Assembly: GCA_900470965.1 (NCBI GenBank)
Contig: UCCS01000012.1
Coordinates: forward strand, 64,234 to 128,233
Direction of reading: 5' to 3'
DNA: 64,000 nt
DNA from: Hyphomicrobiales bacterium
GTDB taxonomy: Bacteria; Pseudomonadota; Alphaproteobacteria; Rhizobiales; Rhizobiaceae
The notes under the pieces are model-generated. The model saw only the letters and a program-made list of their open reading frames with translations. It was not told the origin of the DNA and searched no databases. Each line of letters starts with the position of its first letter. The stretch's first letter is position 1. Below, in pieces: positions 28,088 to 38,264 of this stretch. A program made the position numbers and the translations under genes.

Positions 28088-31087
28088 ATGAAAAAAGGCG
28101 ATCACCTCTTCCTTATCGACGGTTCGGGTTTCATCTTCCGGGCCTTTCACGCTTTGCCCCCGCTGACACGCAAATCCGACGGCCTGCCGGTCGGCGCCGT
28201 CTCCGGTTTCTGCAACATGCTTTGGAAGCTGCTGAGAGATGCACGCGGTACCGATGTGGCTGCCACGCCCACCCACCTTGCCGTCATTTTCGATTACTCG
28301 TCGAAGACCTTCCGCAAGGATCTCTATGACGCCTATAAGGCGAACCGTTCGGCGCCGCCCGAAGAGCTGGTGCCGCAGTTCGGCCTGATCCGCGAAGCGA
28401 CGCGCGCTTTCAATCTGCCTTGCATCGAGACGGAAGGTTTCGAGGCCGACGATATTATCGCGACCTATGCCCGCGAGGCCGAAGCTGTCGGCGCCGATGT
28501 GACGATCGTCTCCTCCGACAAGGATCTGATGCAGCTCGTCACCTCGAATGTCCACATGTACGACAGCATGAAGGACAAGCAGATCAGCATCCCCGATGTC
28601 ATCGAGAAATGGGGTGTGCCGCCGGAAAAGATGATCGACCTGCAGGCGATGACCGGCGATTCCGTCGACAATGTTCCCGGCATCCCCGGCATAGGCCCGA
28701 AGACGGCCGCCCAGCTTCTCGCTGAATATGGCGATCTCGATACGCTTCTCGAGCGTGCCCATGAGATCAAGCAGGAAAAGCGCCGCCTGACCATTCTCGA
28801 AAACATCGACAAGGCAAAGCTCTCCCGCGAGCTGGTGCGGCTTCGCACCGACGTACCGCTGGAACTCGATCTCGACGCGCTCGTCCTGGAACCACAGAAT
28901 GGCCCCAAGCTGATCGGTTTCCTGAAGACCATGGAGTTCACGACGCTGACGCGTCGTGTCGCGGAATTCTGCAATTGCGATGCCAGTGAGATCGAGCCAG
29001 CCTTCGTGAAGATCGAATGGGGTGCGGATGCGCATGGCCCGGATCTCGACGCCGAGGAGCCGAAGCCTGTCGCCGGCGCTGTGCCTGACATAGGTGGGGA
29101 AGCCGTCGCCGTTCCGCCGCGCGCGAAAGCGAAGACCGCGGTCGAAGGCACGTTTGCGCCTGCGGATCTTGCCAAGGCACGTGCGGAGGCCTTTGCGAGC
29201 CTGCCGTTCGACCATTCCTCCTATGTGACGATCCGCGACCTTGCGACCCTCGACCAATGGATCGCCGATGCCAGGGATACCGGCCTCGTCGCCTTCGATA
29301 CGGAAACGACCTCGCTCGACGCCATGCAGGCCGAGCTCGTCGGTTTCTCGCTGGCGATTGCCGACAACACCGCCGATCCGACCGGCACGCGGATCCGTGC
29401 TGCCTATGTGCCCATCAACCACAAGACGGGTGTCGGTGATCTGCTCGGTGGCGGTCTCGCCGACAACCAGATCCCGATGGGCGATGCGCTGTCGCGGCTG
29501 AAGGCGCTGCTGGAGGATGAATCGATCCTCAAGGTGGCGCAGAACCTGAAGTATGACTACCTGCTGATGAAGCGTTACGGCATCGAGACGAAGAGTTTCG
29601 ACGATACGATGCTGATATCCTACGTGCTCGATGCCGGCACCGGCGCGCATGGCATGGACCCGCTGTCGGAAAAGTTCCTCGGCCACACGCCGATCGCCTA
29701 CAAGGATGTCGCCGGCTCCGGCAAGTCGAACGTTACCTTCGACCTCGTCGATATCGAGCGCGCGACACACTATGCCGCCGAAGACGCCGAAGTGACGCTG
29801 CGTCTCTGGATGGTGCTGAAGCCGCGCCTTGCCGCCACCCAGCTGACGCGCGTCTATGAGCGCCTCGAACGTCCGCTCCTGCCGGTTCTGGCTCGGATGG
29901 AAGCGCGCGGCATCACGGTCGACCGACAGATCCTTTCGCGCCTCTCGGGCGAACTGGCCCAGGGTGCAGCCAGATACGAGGATGAAATCTATCAGCTTGC
30001 CGGCGAGAGGTTCAATATCGGCTCTCCCAAGCAGCTTGGCGACATCCTGTTCGGCAAGATGGGTCTTGCCGGTGGCACCAAGACCAAGACCGGCCAGTGG
30101 TCGACCTCGGCAAGCGTGCTGGAAGACCTGGCGGCAGCCGGCTTCGAGCTGCCCCGCAAGATCGTCGACTGGCGCCAGCTCACCAAGCTGAAGTCTACCT
30201 ACACGGATGCGCTTCCGGGTTACATCCATCCGGAAACGAAGCGGGTGCACACCTCCTATTCGCTGGCATCGACGACAACAGGCCGTCTTTCTTCCTCGGA
30301 GCCGAACCTTCAGAACATTCCGGTGCGCACCGCCGAAGGCCGCAAGATCCGCACCGCCTTCATTTCGTCGCCGGGTCACAAGCTGATCTCGGCCGACTAT
30401 AGCCAGATCGAGCTGCGCGTGCTTGCCCATGTCGCCGAAATCCCGCAGCTCGTGCGCGCCTTCGAAGACGGCATCGACATCCATGCGATGACCGCTTCCG
30501 AAATGTTCGGCGTGCCGGTCGAGGGCATGCCGGGCGAAGTGCGCCGCCGCGCCAAGGCCATCAACTTCGGCATCATCTACGGCATTTCCGCCTTCGGCCT
30601 TGCCAACCAGCTTTCCATCGAGCGTTCGGAAGCCGGCGACTACATCAAGAAATATTTCGAACGCTTCCCCGGCATCCGCGATTACATGGAAAGCCGCAAG
30701 CAGATGGCCCGTGACAAGGGCTATGTCGAAACGATCTTCGGTCGCCGAATCAATTATCCGGAAATCCGCTCGTCGAATCCTTCCGTCCGCGCCTTCAACG
30801 AACGTGCTGCCATCAATGCGCCGATCCAGGGCTCGGCCGCCGATGTCATCCGCCGCGCCATGATCAAGATCGAGCCGGCGCTTGCCGAGGCCGGCCTTGC
30901 CGATCGGGCCCGCATGCTCTTGCAGGTGCACGATGAATTGATCTTCGAGGTCGAAGACGAGGATGTCCAACAGGCGATGCCGATCATCGTCTCGGTCATG
31001 GAAAACGCCACCTCGCCGGCGCTGGAAATGCGTGTGCCGCTTCGCGTCGACGCACGCGCCGCCACCAATTGGGACGAAGCTCACTAA
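28088..31087 (+). CDS. polA: DNA polymerase I
   Basis: This 999-residue repair and Okazaki-fragment polymerase has three domains: the 5'-3' exonuclease (1-300, DKDLMQLVTSN), the proofreading 3'-5' exonuclease with D404-TE406 intact, and the polymerase with motif A D770-YSQIELR, motif B RRRAKAINFGIIYG and motif C H-D949-E. The ATG at 28088 is chosen over an in-frame TTG at 28058. The window holds a long antisense open frame here, which I regard as a shadow. Confidence 0.97.
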   Translation: MKKGDHLFLIDGSGFIFRAFHALPPLTRKSDGLPVGAVSGFCNMLWKLLRDARGTDVAATPTHLAVIFDYSSKTFRKDLYDAYKANRSAPPEELVPQFGLIREATRAFNLPCIETEGFEADDIIATYAREAEAVGADVTIVSSDKDLMQLVTSNVHMYDSMKDKQISIPDVIEKWGVPPEKMIDLQAMTGDSVDNVPGIPGIGPKTAAQLLAEYGDLDTLLERAHEIKQEKRRLTILENIDKAKLSRELVRLRTDVPLELDLDALVLEPQNGPKLIGFLKTMEFTTLTRRVAEFCNCDASEIEPAFVKIEWGADAHGPDLDAEEPKPVAGAVPDIGGEAVAVPPRAKAKTAVEGTFAPADLAKARAEAFASLPFDHSSYVTIRDLATLDQWIADARDTGLVAFDTETTSLDAMQAELVGFSLAIADNTADPTGTRIRAAYVPINHKTGVGDLLGGGLADNQIPMGDALSRLKALLEDESILKVAQNLKYDYLLMKRYGIETKSFDDTMLISYVLDAGTGAHGMDPLSEKFLGHTPIAYKDVAGSGKSNVTFDLVDIERATHYAAEDAEVTLRLWMVLKPRLAATQLTRVYERLERPLLPVLARMEARGITVDRQILSRLSGELAQGAARYEDEIYQLAGERFNIGSPKQLGDILFGKMGLAGGTKTKTGQWSTSASVLEDLAAAGFELPRKIVDWRQLTKLKSTYTDALPGYIHPETKRVHTSYSLASTTTGRLSSSEPNLQNIPVRTAEGRKIRTAFISSPGHKLISADYSQIELRVLAHVAEIPQLVRAFEDGIDIHAMTASEMFGVPVEGMPGEVRRRAKAINFGIIYGISAFGLANQLSIERSEAGDYIKKYFERFPGIRDYMESRKQMARDKGYVETIFGRRINYPEIRSSNPSVRAFNERAAINAPIQGSAADVIRRAMIKIEPALAEAGLADRARMLLQVHDELIFEVEDEDVQQAMPIIVSVMENATSPALEMRVPLRVDARAATNWDEAH

Positions 31088-31190
31088 AGCATGTCGCGCA
31101 AAAGTGTGTAACGGTTTTGCGGTAACGACATACGAAAACGAAAGCCTAAAGTGCGGCAAGCGAATCTGAAAGATCGCGACGCGCTTTAGG
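31088..31190. repeat. RIME-like intergenic mosaic element
   Basis: The element starts at the polA stop. It contains ATGTCG/CGACAT (31091-31096 and 31125-31130) and CCTAAAGTGCG/CGCGCTTTAGG (31145-31155 and 31180-31190), which gives two palindromic halves. The text tgtcgcgcaaaagtg recurs in part at 61739, and ttttgcggtaacgacat in part at 63353. It matches my memory of Rhizobium-specific intergenic mosaic elements. Confidence 0.7.
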
Positions 31191-31362
31191 CGCTTCGTCA
31201 GATTACCCCAAAGATTTTTCCTGAAGAGTCAAATCTCTGAAACCAATGAGGTTTCGTCTTTTTGGTCGTCCCGGAACGAGACGGCTGGAAGGAACTTATT
31301 AACCTTCATTTCCTATCCGGAAGGATGTCAGAATTTACCAAGCGTGAGTGAGTAACTGTCGC

Positions 31363-33786
31363 ATGCGTTTTCCTAGAACCAATTTGACGGATGCCGGAGA
31401 TTTCTCTTCCGGACTTGAAGCTGAACATCCCGTGGAAAATGCACCCGTGGAATATGAGGGCGAAAAGCCGGTGCCGCCGCTCTGGCAGAGCAATTTCTCG
31501 CTCGCCCCGAACGTCCGCTTCACCCGCACGCCGGAAACGCTGATCAGCAAGCGCCGCGCGCCGGAAGAGCCAGGTCGTGAGGAAATCGTTGTGCCTCCCC
31601 CGCAGGCCGTAGCAGCGCCGCAACCCTTAGCAGCACCGCAGATGCGCGCGCCGATCACGGTGAACGTACCCTTCGATATCTATCTGCCCGAAGTGGCCGA
31701 ACCGATCGCCGCGCCGCAGCCGGAACCTCAGCCGCAGCCCGTTGTCGCAGTTCCCGTCGAAACCACGCTACGCGCAGCAACAGAGCTTTCCTCCATTTCG
31801 GATTTCGCCTTCTGGGAAGTCATGGCCTTCGAGGAGGCAGATGTCAGTCCGTCGCGTACCCCGGTCATCGCATTGCAGCAGGCCGAACCCGAATCGATCA
31901 CCTCGCGCTTCCGCATCATGGAATGGCGCCCGGGCCGGCATAATCCGGCGCCGGTGGCACCGCGCGCAACGCTGCCTGTCACACCCGCGCCAGCCCGCCC
32001 CGCACGTCCTCCGGCTGTACGTGCTGCCCAGGCTCCGGTCGCCCCAACTCCGGTCGCTCAGGCTCCGATAGTTCAGGCCTCAGCAGCTCAGGCTCCAGCA
32101 GCTCAGGCTCCAGTAGTCCAAGCACCAGTAATTCAGCCGCCTGTGGTTCAGTCGAATCAGGCACCGGCGGATGTCCGGCCCGCGTCGCGTGTCGAAATCG
32201 CCGCACCTGCACTGTCCCCGGTTCGTCCGGCCCGCATGATCGTCGAGAAGGTCGATGCATCGGGCTACGAATTCCCGCCGCGCGCCCTGTTGCAGGAGCC
32301 GCCGGAGCGGCTCGGCGAGATCATGTCGCAGGAAACGCTCGAGCAGAATGCCGGCCTCTTGGAAAGCGTGCTGGAAGATTTCGGCATCAAGGGCGAGATC
32401 ATCCATGTCCGCCCCGGCCCGGTCGTCACACTCTATGAATTTGAGCCGGCGCCGGGTGTAAAATCATCCCGCGTCATCGGCCTTGCCGATGATATCGCCC
32501 GCTCCATGTCGGCGCTGTCTGCCCGTGTTGCTGTCGTTCCCGGCCGCAACGTCATCGGCATCGAACTACCAAATGCGACACGTGAAACCGTCTATTTCCG
32601 CGAGATGATCGAGAGCGACGATTTCGATAAGAGCGGCTACAAGCTGGCGCTCGGCCTCGGCAAGACGATCGGCGGCGAACCCGTGATCGCCGAGCTTGCC
32701 AAGATGCCGCATCTGCTCGTCGCAGGTACCACCGGCTCGGGCAAATCCGTTGCCATCAACACGATGATCCTGTCGCTGCTCTACCGCATGACGCCGGAGC
32801 AGTGCCGCCTCATCATGGTCGATCCCAAGATGCTGGAACTCTCCGTCTATGACGGCATTCCGCACCTGCTGACGCCCGTCGTTACCGATCCCAAGAAAGC
32901 CGTGATGGCGCTGAAATGGGCGGTGCGCGAGATGGAAGAGCGGTATCGCAAAATGTCGCGCCTCGGCGTGCGCAATATCGACGGCTACAACGGCCGCGTC
33001 TCCCAGGCCCGCGAAAAGGGCGAGACCATCCATATCATGGTCCAGGTTGGCTTCGACCGGCAGACGGGTGCGCCGATCGAGGAGCAGCAGGAGCTGGATC
33101 TCGCGCCGATGCCCTATATCGTCGTCATCGTCGACGAAATGGCCGACCTGATGATGGTCGCCGGCAAGGAGATCGAAGGGGCGATCCAGCGTCTGGCGCA
33201 GATGGCGCGTGCCGCCGGCATCCATCTCATCATGGCAACCCAGCGTCCATCGGTCGATGTCATTACCGGCACGATCAAGGCGAACTTCCCGACCCGCATT
33301 TCCTTCCAGGTGACCTCGAAGATCGACAGCCGCACGATCCTCGGCGAACAGGGCGCTGAACAGCTGCTCGGCCAGGGCGACATGCTGCATATGCAGGGCG
33401 GCGGCCGCATCTCCCGTGTCCACGGCCCCTTCGTTTCCGACGCGGAGGTCGAAAAGGTCGTGGCACACCTGAAGACGCAGGGCCGGCCGGAATATCTCGA
33501 TACGGTCACGGCCGGCGAGGAAGAAGAAGCCGAGGATGAAGAGGACGGCGCCGTCTTCGACAAGAGCGCCATGGGCGCCGAGGATGGCGACGAGCTCTAC
33601 CAGCAGGCCGTCAAGGTCGTCATGCGCGACAAGAAGTGCTCGACCTCCTATATCCAGCGCCGCCTCGGCATCGGCTATAACCGCGCTGCCTCGCTCGTCG
33701 AGCGCATGGAGAAGGAAGGGCTGGTCGGCCCGGCAAACCATGTCGGCAAGCGTGAAATTGTCTCGGGGCGCGGCGACGGCGAATAA
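31363..33786 (+). CDS. ftsK: FtsK/SpoIIIE DNA translocase without membrane domain
   Basis: This protein of about 807 residues moves DNA during chromosome segregation. The motor has Walker A at 455-462 (GTTGSGKS) and Walker [10 protein letters not shown] (about 587-595). A C-terminal gamma winged helix follows, which reads KOPS sites ([23 protein letters not shown]). The first 290 residues are a Pro/Ala/Gln-rich linker containing degenerate PVVQAP-like repeats, with no hydrophobic helix, unlike the four-helix anchor of E. coli FtsK. A GTG at 31348 is an alternative start. Rhizobia often carry a second, anchored FtsK. Confidence 0.9.
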   Translation: MRFPRTNLTDAGDFSSGLEAEHPVENAPVEYEGEKPVPPLWQSNFSLAPNVRFTRTPETLISKRRAPEEPGREEIVVPPPQAVAAPQPLAAPQMRAPITVNVPFDIYLPEVAEPIAAPQPEPQPQPVVAVPVETTLRAATELSSISDFAFWEVMAFEEADVSPSRTPVIALQQAEPESITSRFRIMEWRPGRHNPAPVAPRATLPVTPAPARPARPPAVRAAQAPVAPTPVAQAPIVQASAAQAPAAQAPVVQAPVIQPPVVQSNQAPADVRPASRVEIAAPALSPVRPARMIVEKVDASGYEFPPRALLQEPPERLGEIMSQETLEQNAGLLESVLEDFGIKGEIIHVRPGPVVTLYEFEPAPGVKSSRVIGLADDIARSMSALSARVAVVPGRNVIGIELPNATRETVYFREMIESDDFDKSGYKLALGLGKTIGGEPVIAELAKMPHLLVAGTTGSGKSVAINTMILSLLYRMTPEQCRLIMVDPKMLELSVYDGIPHLLTPVVTDPKKAVMALKWAVREMEERYRKMSRLGVRNIDGYNGRVSQAREKGETIHIMVQVGFDRQTGAPIEEQQELDLAPMPYIVVIVDEMADLMMVAGKEIEGAIQRLAQMARAAGIHLIMATQRPSVDVITGTIKANFPTRISFQVTSKIDSRTILGEQGAEQLLGQGDMLHMQGGGRISRVHGPFVSDAEVEKVVAHLKTQGRPEYLDTVTAGEEEEAEDEEDGAVFDKSAMGAEDGDELYQQAVKVVMRDKKCSTSYIQRRLGIGYNRAASLVERMEKEGLVGPANHVGKREIVSGRGDGE

Positions 33787-33801
33787 TCGGATCGCGGCTG
33801 G

Positions 33802-34308
33802 TTATCCTTCCTCGGAGGCCAGCCGCAGCGTCTCGAGCACGAAGTCACGCTTGCCGCCGGTATAATAATCCCAATCGTCATTTGCCTCGCCCATGAGCTT
33901 CATCTTAAGGGCGGCATAGGCCTCTGCTCTTCCCGGATGTGAGCGCAGATAGTCCCGAAAAGCGATCCGGTCTCCCAGCACGGCATTATCCGTCGTGCAG
34001 AGATAAAGCCGCGCGCCGTACGAGCCCTTGCCGCTGGTGAATGTCCAGGTCTGCTGCTGGTACTTGTCGCCATGGAAGGTGTAGGTGCCGAGCGATTGCA
34101 CACGTTCGATCGCCTCGGGAAGCGCATCCGCATGCACAAAAGCGGCATGCAGATCGATCTTCGGCTTGGCCGCCAGTCCTGGGACGGATGTGCTGCCGAC
34201 GTGATGAAAGACGGGAAAGAGATCGGCAAGAAACGGCTCAAGCTCGCCGACGATCTGACGGAAGAGAGACGGCCATTCCGGGTCATAGTCGACGACACGA
34301 ATGGCCAT
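33802..34308 (-). CDS. GrpB family protein (nucleotidyltransferase fold)
   Basis: The 168-residue protein matches the GrpB/UPF0157 pattern: VVDYDPEWPSLFRQI at the start, HHVGSTSVPGLAAKPKIDLHAAF in the middle (the GS and D-x-D-like catalytic region), and GDWDYY-like residues near the end (NDDWDYYTGGK). Enzymatic activity is not established for most members. It starts 18 bases after phnN and may be the last gene of the phn transcript, though a role in phosphonate use is unproven. Confidence 0.85.
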   Translation of the reverse strand: MAIRVVDYDPEWPSLFRQIVGELEPFLADLFPVFHHVGSTSVPGLAAKPKIDLHAAFVHADALPEAIERVQSLGTYTFHGDKYQQQTWTFTSGKGSYGARLYLCTTDNAVLGDRIAFRDYLRSHPGRAEAYAALKMKLMGEANDDWDYYTGGKRDFVLETLRLASEEG

Positions 34309-34326
34309 TCTCGTTTCCTGTCTCGT

Positions 34327-34926
34327 TCAGACGATTTCCTTCAGGAAACCATCCAGGATGTCGATCATCTTGCGCTCGGCCTCTTCCAGCGAGTCACTGT
34401 TGTCGAGCTCCACGACATCGTAGTCGCCACGCACCGTCAGCGGGCCGCGGGCGAGGCGGGCCATGATGTCCTCATGCGTCTCGCGGCCGCGCGCTTCCAG
34501 GCGGCTGGCCAGCACTTCCGGGCGAGCCGTCACATTGATGACCTTCAGCCGCGGAAAGGCGGCTTGGAAACGGTGCAGCGCCGAACGTGAACCATTCGCA
34601 ACGACAATGTGGCCCTTGGAAAGTGCTACGGAAACCTCCCCCGGGATGGCGTATTTGAGACCATGCGCCTCCCACCAGACGGCAAAGGCGCCGGCCTGCT
34701 CCATCGATGCGAATCCGGCATCCGAAACGGCGAGATGCTCTTCTCCGCCGGCAGCGCCGTCACGGGTGATGATGCGGCGGGCAAAATGCACGTCTTCCCG
34801 GCGATCGAAATGCCGGGCCGCAAGGTTCATCAGCGTGTCTTTGCCAGCCCCGCTCGGACCGACGACGACGACCATGATGCCGCGCTCGGCACCGGCGCCC
34901 GGATGGGGTTCGTGTGACATCATCAT
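34327..34926 (-). CDS. phnN: Ribose 1,5-bisphosphate phosphokinase
   Basis: PhnN phosphorylates ribose 1,5-bisphosphate to PRPP, the last step that recovers the sugar from the C-P lyase pathway. The 199-residue guanylate-kinase-like protein has Walker A GPSGAGKDTL (about 22-31). It overlaps the phnM stop by four bases (ATGA). A second possible start (MMSH) is only one codon inside. Confidence 0.93.
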   Translation of the reverse strand: MMMSHEPHPGAGAERGIMVVVVGPSGAGKDTLMNLAARHFDRREDVHFARRIITRDGAAGGEEHLAVSDAGFASMEQAGAFAVWWEAHGLKYAIPGEVSVALSKGHIVVANGSRSALHRFQAAFPRLKVINVTARPEVLASRLEARGRETHEDIMARLARGPLTVRGDYDVVELDNSDSLEEAERKMIDILDGFLKEIV

Positions 34927-36062
34927 GCGACACGGCGTCCTTCACGCCAGACGGAACGGGTCACCGGCACGCCATGCGAGCGGTGGACGCGGACAAGATC
35001 GGCACGCAGGCCGGTTTCGATGCGGCCGCGATCGTTGAGGCTGACGGTGCGTGCTGGCGTTGCCGTCACCATTGCAATTGCCTTCGACAACGTAATGCCC
35101 TCAACTTCGTCGGCAAGGATGAAAGGCGCATGCAGCAGGCTGAGCGGCACATAGTCGGATGAAAGCACGTCGAGAACACCGAGCTGCGCCAGATCACGCG
35201 CGGCGATATTGCCGGAGTGCGATTTGCCGCGCACGATGTTCGGCGCGCCCATCAGAACGCTCATGCCGTTTTCATGCGACAGCCGGGCTGCGTCTATGCT
35301 GGTCGGGAATTCGGCCAGGCGAACGCCGTTTTCAATCGCCTCGTCGACATGGGAAGATGTGGCGTCGTCATGGCTCGCAACTGTGATGCCGCGTTCGGCG
35401 CAGACCTTGGAGATCGCGTCGCGATTTGGTGTCGAATTGCGATCGGACTCGGCGATGCGTCTGGCGCAGAAGCGGGCGAACTCCTCATCGGAAAGACCGC
35501 GCTTCTTCTGATAGTAAAAGATGTACTGGTCCATTGTCTGGAACTGGCGCTGGCCGGGCGCATGGTCCATCAGCGAGACGAGACGAACATAAGGGTCGTT
35601 TTCAAAATCGGCGAAGTGCTGCAGCACGTTGTCGGCTGAAACCTCGCAACGCAGATGGATGAGATGCTCGGCACGCAGGCGCCCTTCCTTTTCGGCGGAC
35701 TGAATGGCATCGGCCATCTCGCGCATTTCGCCGTGCTCGAAGCCGCCGTCTTCGTCAGCACCCATGCGCAGGCAGTCGAAGACCGTGGTGATGCCCGAGG
35801 TGACGATCTGCGCATCATGGGCCTGGATGGCCGCCGTCTTGTTCCAGCGGATGCCCGGACGCGGCGAATAGTGGCCTTCCAGATGGTCCGTGTGCAGCTC
35901 GACGAGACCGGGAATGATGTAGTCGCCCTCAAAGTCTTCGCCGGCTACCGAATTGCCTTCCGAAATATCGGCGATCTTGCCGTCGCGGATCAGGATAGAG
36001 CCCGAAAGAATATCGTCCTCGAGAACGATACGGGCGTTTGAAAGAACGGTTTCTTTGCTCAT
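34923..36062 (-). CDS. phnM: RPnTP hydrolase PhnM
   Basis: PhnM removes diphosphate from ribose-1-phosphonate 5-triphosphate before C-P cleavage. The 379-residue amidohydrolase has the metal motif LVELHTDHLEGHYSPRPG near residue 55, a conserved RCEVSAD segment and SHDDATSSH. The frame runs to 36155, but the ATG at 36062 gives the expected N-terminus MSKETVLSNARIVLEDD. It lies 13 bases after the DUF1045 gene. Confidence 0.94.
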   Translation of the reverse strand: MSKETVLSNARIVLEDDILSGSILIRDGKIADISEGNSVAGEDFEGDYIIPGLVELHTDHLEGHYSPRPGIRWNKTAAIQAHDAQIVTSGITTVFDCLRMGADEDGGFEHGEMREMADAIQSAEKEGRLRAEHLIHLRCEVSADNVLQHFADFENDPYVRLVSLMDHAPGQRQFQTMDQYIFYYQKKRGLSDEEFARFCARRIAESDRNSTPNRDAISKVCAERGITVASHDDATSSHVDEAIENGVRLAEFPTSIDAARLSHENGMSVLMGAPNIVRGKSHSGNIAARDLAQLGVLDVLSSDYVPLSLLHAPFILADEVEGITLSKAIAMVTATPARTVSLNDRGRIETGLRADLVRVHRSHGVPVTRSVWREGRRVA

Positions 36063-36075
36063 GTCAGAAAATCTT

Positions 36076-36771
36076 TCAGCTTTTGGCGCCAGCAAGAGGC
36101 AGCCATGTGTGGACTTTGAAAGGCGCGCCGCGCGCCTCCTCGCTAAAGACGGCAAGGCCGGAAATGCGAAGCGGCCTGCCGGTAAAAGCTGCGAAACGCT
36201 CCGTCAGGATCGCCCTCATCACTTCCGCGCGCTCTTCCGGCACCTGGCCGGTTAACGTCATGTGGAAGCCGAAGTCATCCATGACATATGGATAGCCCCA
36301 GCGCATGAGATTATTGCGCTGGCTCTCAGAGAGCCTTTCCGGTTTGCGCCTGATAATATCGGCCTCGGAAAGTGCCGCCCGGAATGGTTCGAAAGACTTT
36401 ACCACCTTTGCCGCGAAATCCTGAAGCGGTTGGTGCAGCGAACCTGGCACAAGAGCAAAGAAGCGACCGAGCTGGCCGAGCACCAGCTCCGGGATTTCAA
36501 AGGCCGGCGTGTTGGCGGCGAAATCTTCGACGACCGCCATCAGGTCCTTTTCGGTCACGGTGGAGGCAAGCTCGAAGGGCGCCTTGATCGTCGCATGGAA
36601 GCCATAGCGGCGCGGATCCGCTGTCAATTCGAATTGTTCGCCAGCCGGCAATGTCTCGTATTCGGGTGCAGGATAGGCCTCGCCGGTAAAGGCATCACGG
36701 CCGAGCCAGACGGAGGCCGCATCCGTCAGGGGATCATCCTTGGACGGCGAAAAATAGAGAGCGTAGCGCAA
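36076..36771 (-). CDS. DUF1045 protein, 2H phosphoesterase-like
   Basis: The protein of about 231 residues carries two H-x-T motifs, H59-A-T61 (YGFHATIKAP) and H170-M-T172 (FGFHMTLTG), the hallmark of 2H phosphoesterases that open cyclic phosphates. I start it at a TTG (36771) because the product then begins MRYALYFSPSKDDPLT, the usual family start, with agga 8 bases before it; no ATG is nearby. It lies between phnE and phnM. No PhnP gene is in the window, so it may do PhnP's job of opening ribose 1,2-cyclic phosphate 5-phosphate. That role is an inference. Confidence 0.85.
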   Translation of the reverse strand: MRYALYFSPSKDDPLTDAASVWLGRDAFTGEAYPAPEYETLPAGEQFELTADPRRYGFHATIKAPFELASTVTEKDLMAVVEDFAANTPAFEIPELVLGQLGRFFALVPGSLHQPLQDFAAKVVKSFEPFRAALSEADIIRRKPERLSESQRNNLMRWGYPYVMDDFGFHMTLTGQVPEERAEVMRAILTERFAAFTGRPLRISGLAVFSEEARGAPFKVHTWLPLAGAKS

Positions 36772-36910
36772 GGCTTTTATCCTGGAGATCGTCCGAACGG
36801 GGAGGGCAATGTGCAGTGATTTGGCGGCGAACCGCAAGCACGCTCCGGCTAAAAGATTTCCATGACAGAATGATGATGACGGCAGGGCCGTCATCATCTT
36901 TTACTTGGGC

Positions 36911-38257
36911 TCAATGACCGGCCTGGGTGCCCATCAGGCGATGGCGCAGCGCGTTCGATGCGGCGTCGAACAGGAAGACGACGATCAGGATCAGGATGAC
37001 CATGTAGGCGACATTTTCCCAGTTGGAGTTGGTGCGCATGGCCTCCCAGAGCTTGAGACCGATACCGCCGGCGCCGACGGCGCCAATGATCGTTGCGCCG
37101 CGCACGTTCGATTCCCACTGGTAGAGTGTCTGGCTGACGATAACAGGAACGATCTGCGGCATGATGCCGTACCGATGAACGAGTACGGTCGAGGCGCCTG
37201 TCGACTTCACGCCTTCACGCGGCTTGTTGTCGATGTTCTCAAGGCCTTCCGAATAGAGCTTTCCAAGCGTGCCGGTCTCCGTGAGGAAGATGGCGCCGGA
37301 ACCGGCAAGCGGACCCGGACCGAAGGCGCGCGTCAGGAAGAGCGCCCAGATCAGCATGTCGACCGAGCGCAGGAAATCAAAGGAGCGTTTCAGAGCCTGA
37401 TTGAGGAACCTGTTCGGCGTGATGTTACGCGCCGCCATGAAGGCGAGCGGGAAGGCCGCGAGCGAGCCGAGCAGCGTGCCGAGGAAGGCCATCACGATGG
37501 TCTGGAAGAGCTTGGTCCAGACGTCGCCATGCTGCCATTCGCTGTTGTTCCAGATGCTATCGAAGGCGAGTGACAGGTTCGACTGGTCGGGATGGATGCG
37601 CGGGCCGGAAACGATAAGGCTGATGACTTCGCCTGCCGGCTTGTCGAAAAAGGGCGACTGCGTGTCGAAGACAAAGTTCGCCCAGCCGATGAAGCGCTTG
37701 CGCACCTTCACGCGATCGACCGAGATGCTGACATCGCCGGCAAAGCCAAGATTGGCGAGCACGTTATCGTCATAGACCGTCATCCAGTTCGGAACCGGAC
37801 CTACAACCTTCGGCGCGCCACTGGTAACGTCGACCGGCACCGTGACGCCATGGGCTGTGATCACCGTCTGGCTCTTGCTGACGGTCACCGTGCGGCCGCT
37901 GCCGCTGACGAGAACCGTGATGCTGCCATCGGCATTGGCCTTCACCCAGTCCGGATGCGGATCGTCGCCAAGCGGCGAAAAGCGCGGGTAACGTGTCTGG
38001 ATCGTGCCATCATCCTCGAGACGGAATTCCGGCTGCACATCGTAGCTGATCCACTGGCTCATATAGATGCCGAAGCGTTCCCAATGGGCTTCGGCGATGA
38101 CTTTCGGCAGGTCGAAGAACCAGACGGCGTAGCTGCCGTAGAGGATCGTCGCGAGAACGATCAGCAGGCCACCGAAACGCTGGCGAAAGGACCGGTGGAA
38201 ATATTCCGGGTAGCGCGTTTCGATCTCATGCATGCGGTTTGCGTCGATTACCGTCAT
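36911..38257 (-). CDS. phnE: Phosphonate ABC transporter permease, long form
   Basis: This 448-residue inner-membrane permease is much longer than E. coli PhnE (about 260-276). After the first helix (about 32-52) there is a hydrophilic insert of some 170 residues, rich in beta-strand-like sequence and probably periplasmic. The usual binding-protein-dependent permease helices follow, with an EAA-type loop around GVKSTGASTVLVHRYG. The long form recalls PhoT of the rhizobial PhoCDET system. It lies 7 bases after the shorter phnE. Confidence 0.93.
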   Translation of the reverse strand: MTVIDANRMHEIETRYPEYFHRSFRQRFGGLLIVLATILYGSYAVWFFDLPKVIAEAHWERFGIYMSQWISYDVQPEFRLEDDGTIQTRYPRFSPLGDDPHPDWVKANADGSITVLVSGSGRTVTVSKSQTVITAHGVTVPVDVTSGAPKVVGPVPNWMTVYDDNVLANLGFAGDVSISVDRVKVRKRFIGWANFVFDTQSPFFDKPAGEVISLIVSGPRIHPDQSNLSLAFDSIWNNSEWQHGDVWTKLFQTIVMAFLGTLLGSLAAFPLAFMAARNITPNRFLNQALKRSFDFLRSVDMLIWALFLTRAFGPGPLAGSGAIFLTETGTLGKLYSEGLENIDNKPREGVKSTGASTVLVHRYGIMPQIVPVIVSQTLYQWESNVRGATIIGAVGAGGIGLKLWEAMRTNSNWENVAYMVILILIVVFLFDAASNALRHRLMGTQAGH

Positions 38258-38264
38258 GGCGGCC

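Noticed and set aside
27668..31159. A 1163-codon open frame antisense to polA
   Set aside because: The opposite strand encodes a complete DNA polymerase I with all motifs. Long antisense frames are expected in GC-rich DNA; the predicted peptide is His/Arg/Asp-rich and shows no domain.
32035..32165. Possible tandem DNA repeat in the ftsK linker
   Set aside because: The repeats are degenerate at DNA level and encode a Pro/Ala/Gln-rich linker; this is ordinary low-complexity protein sequence.
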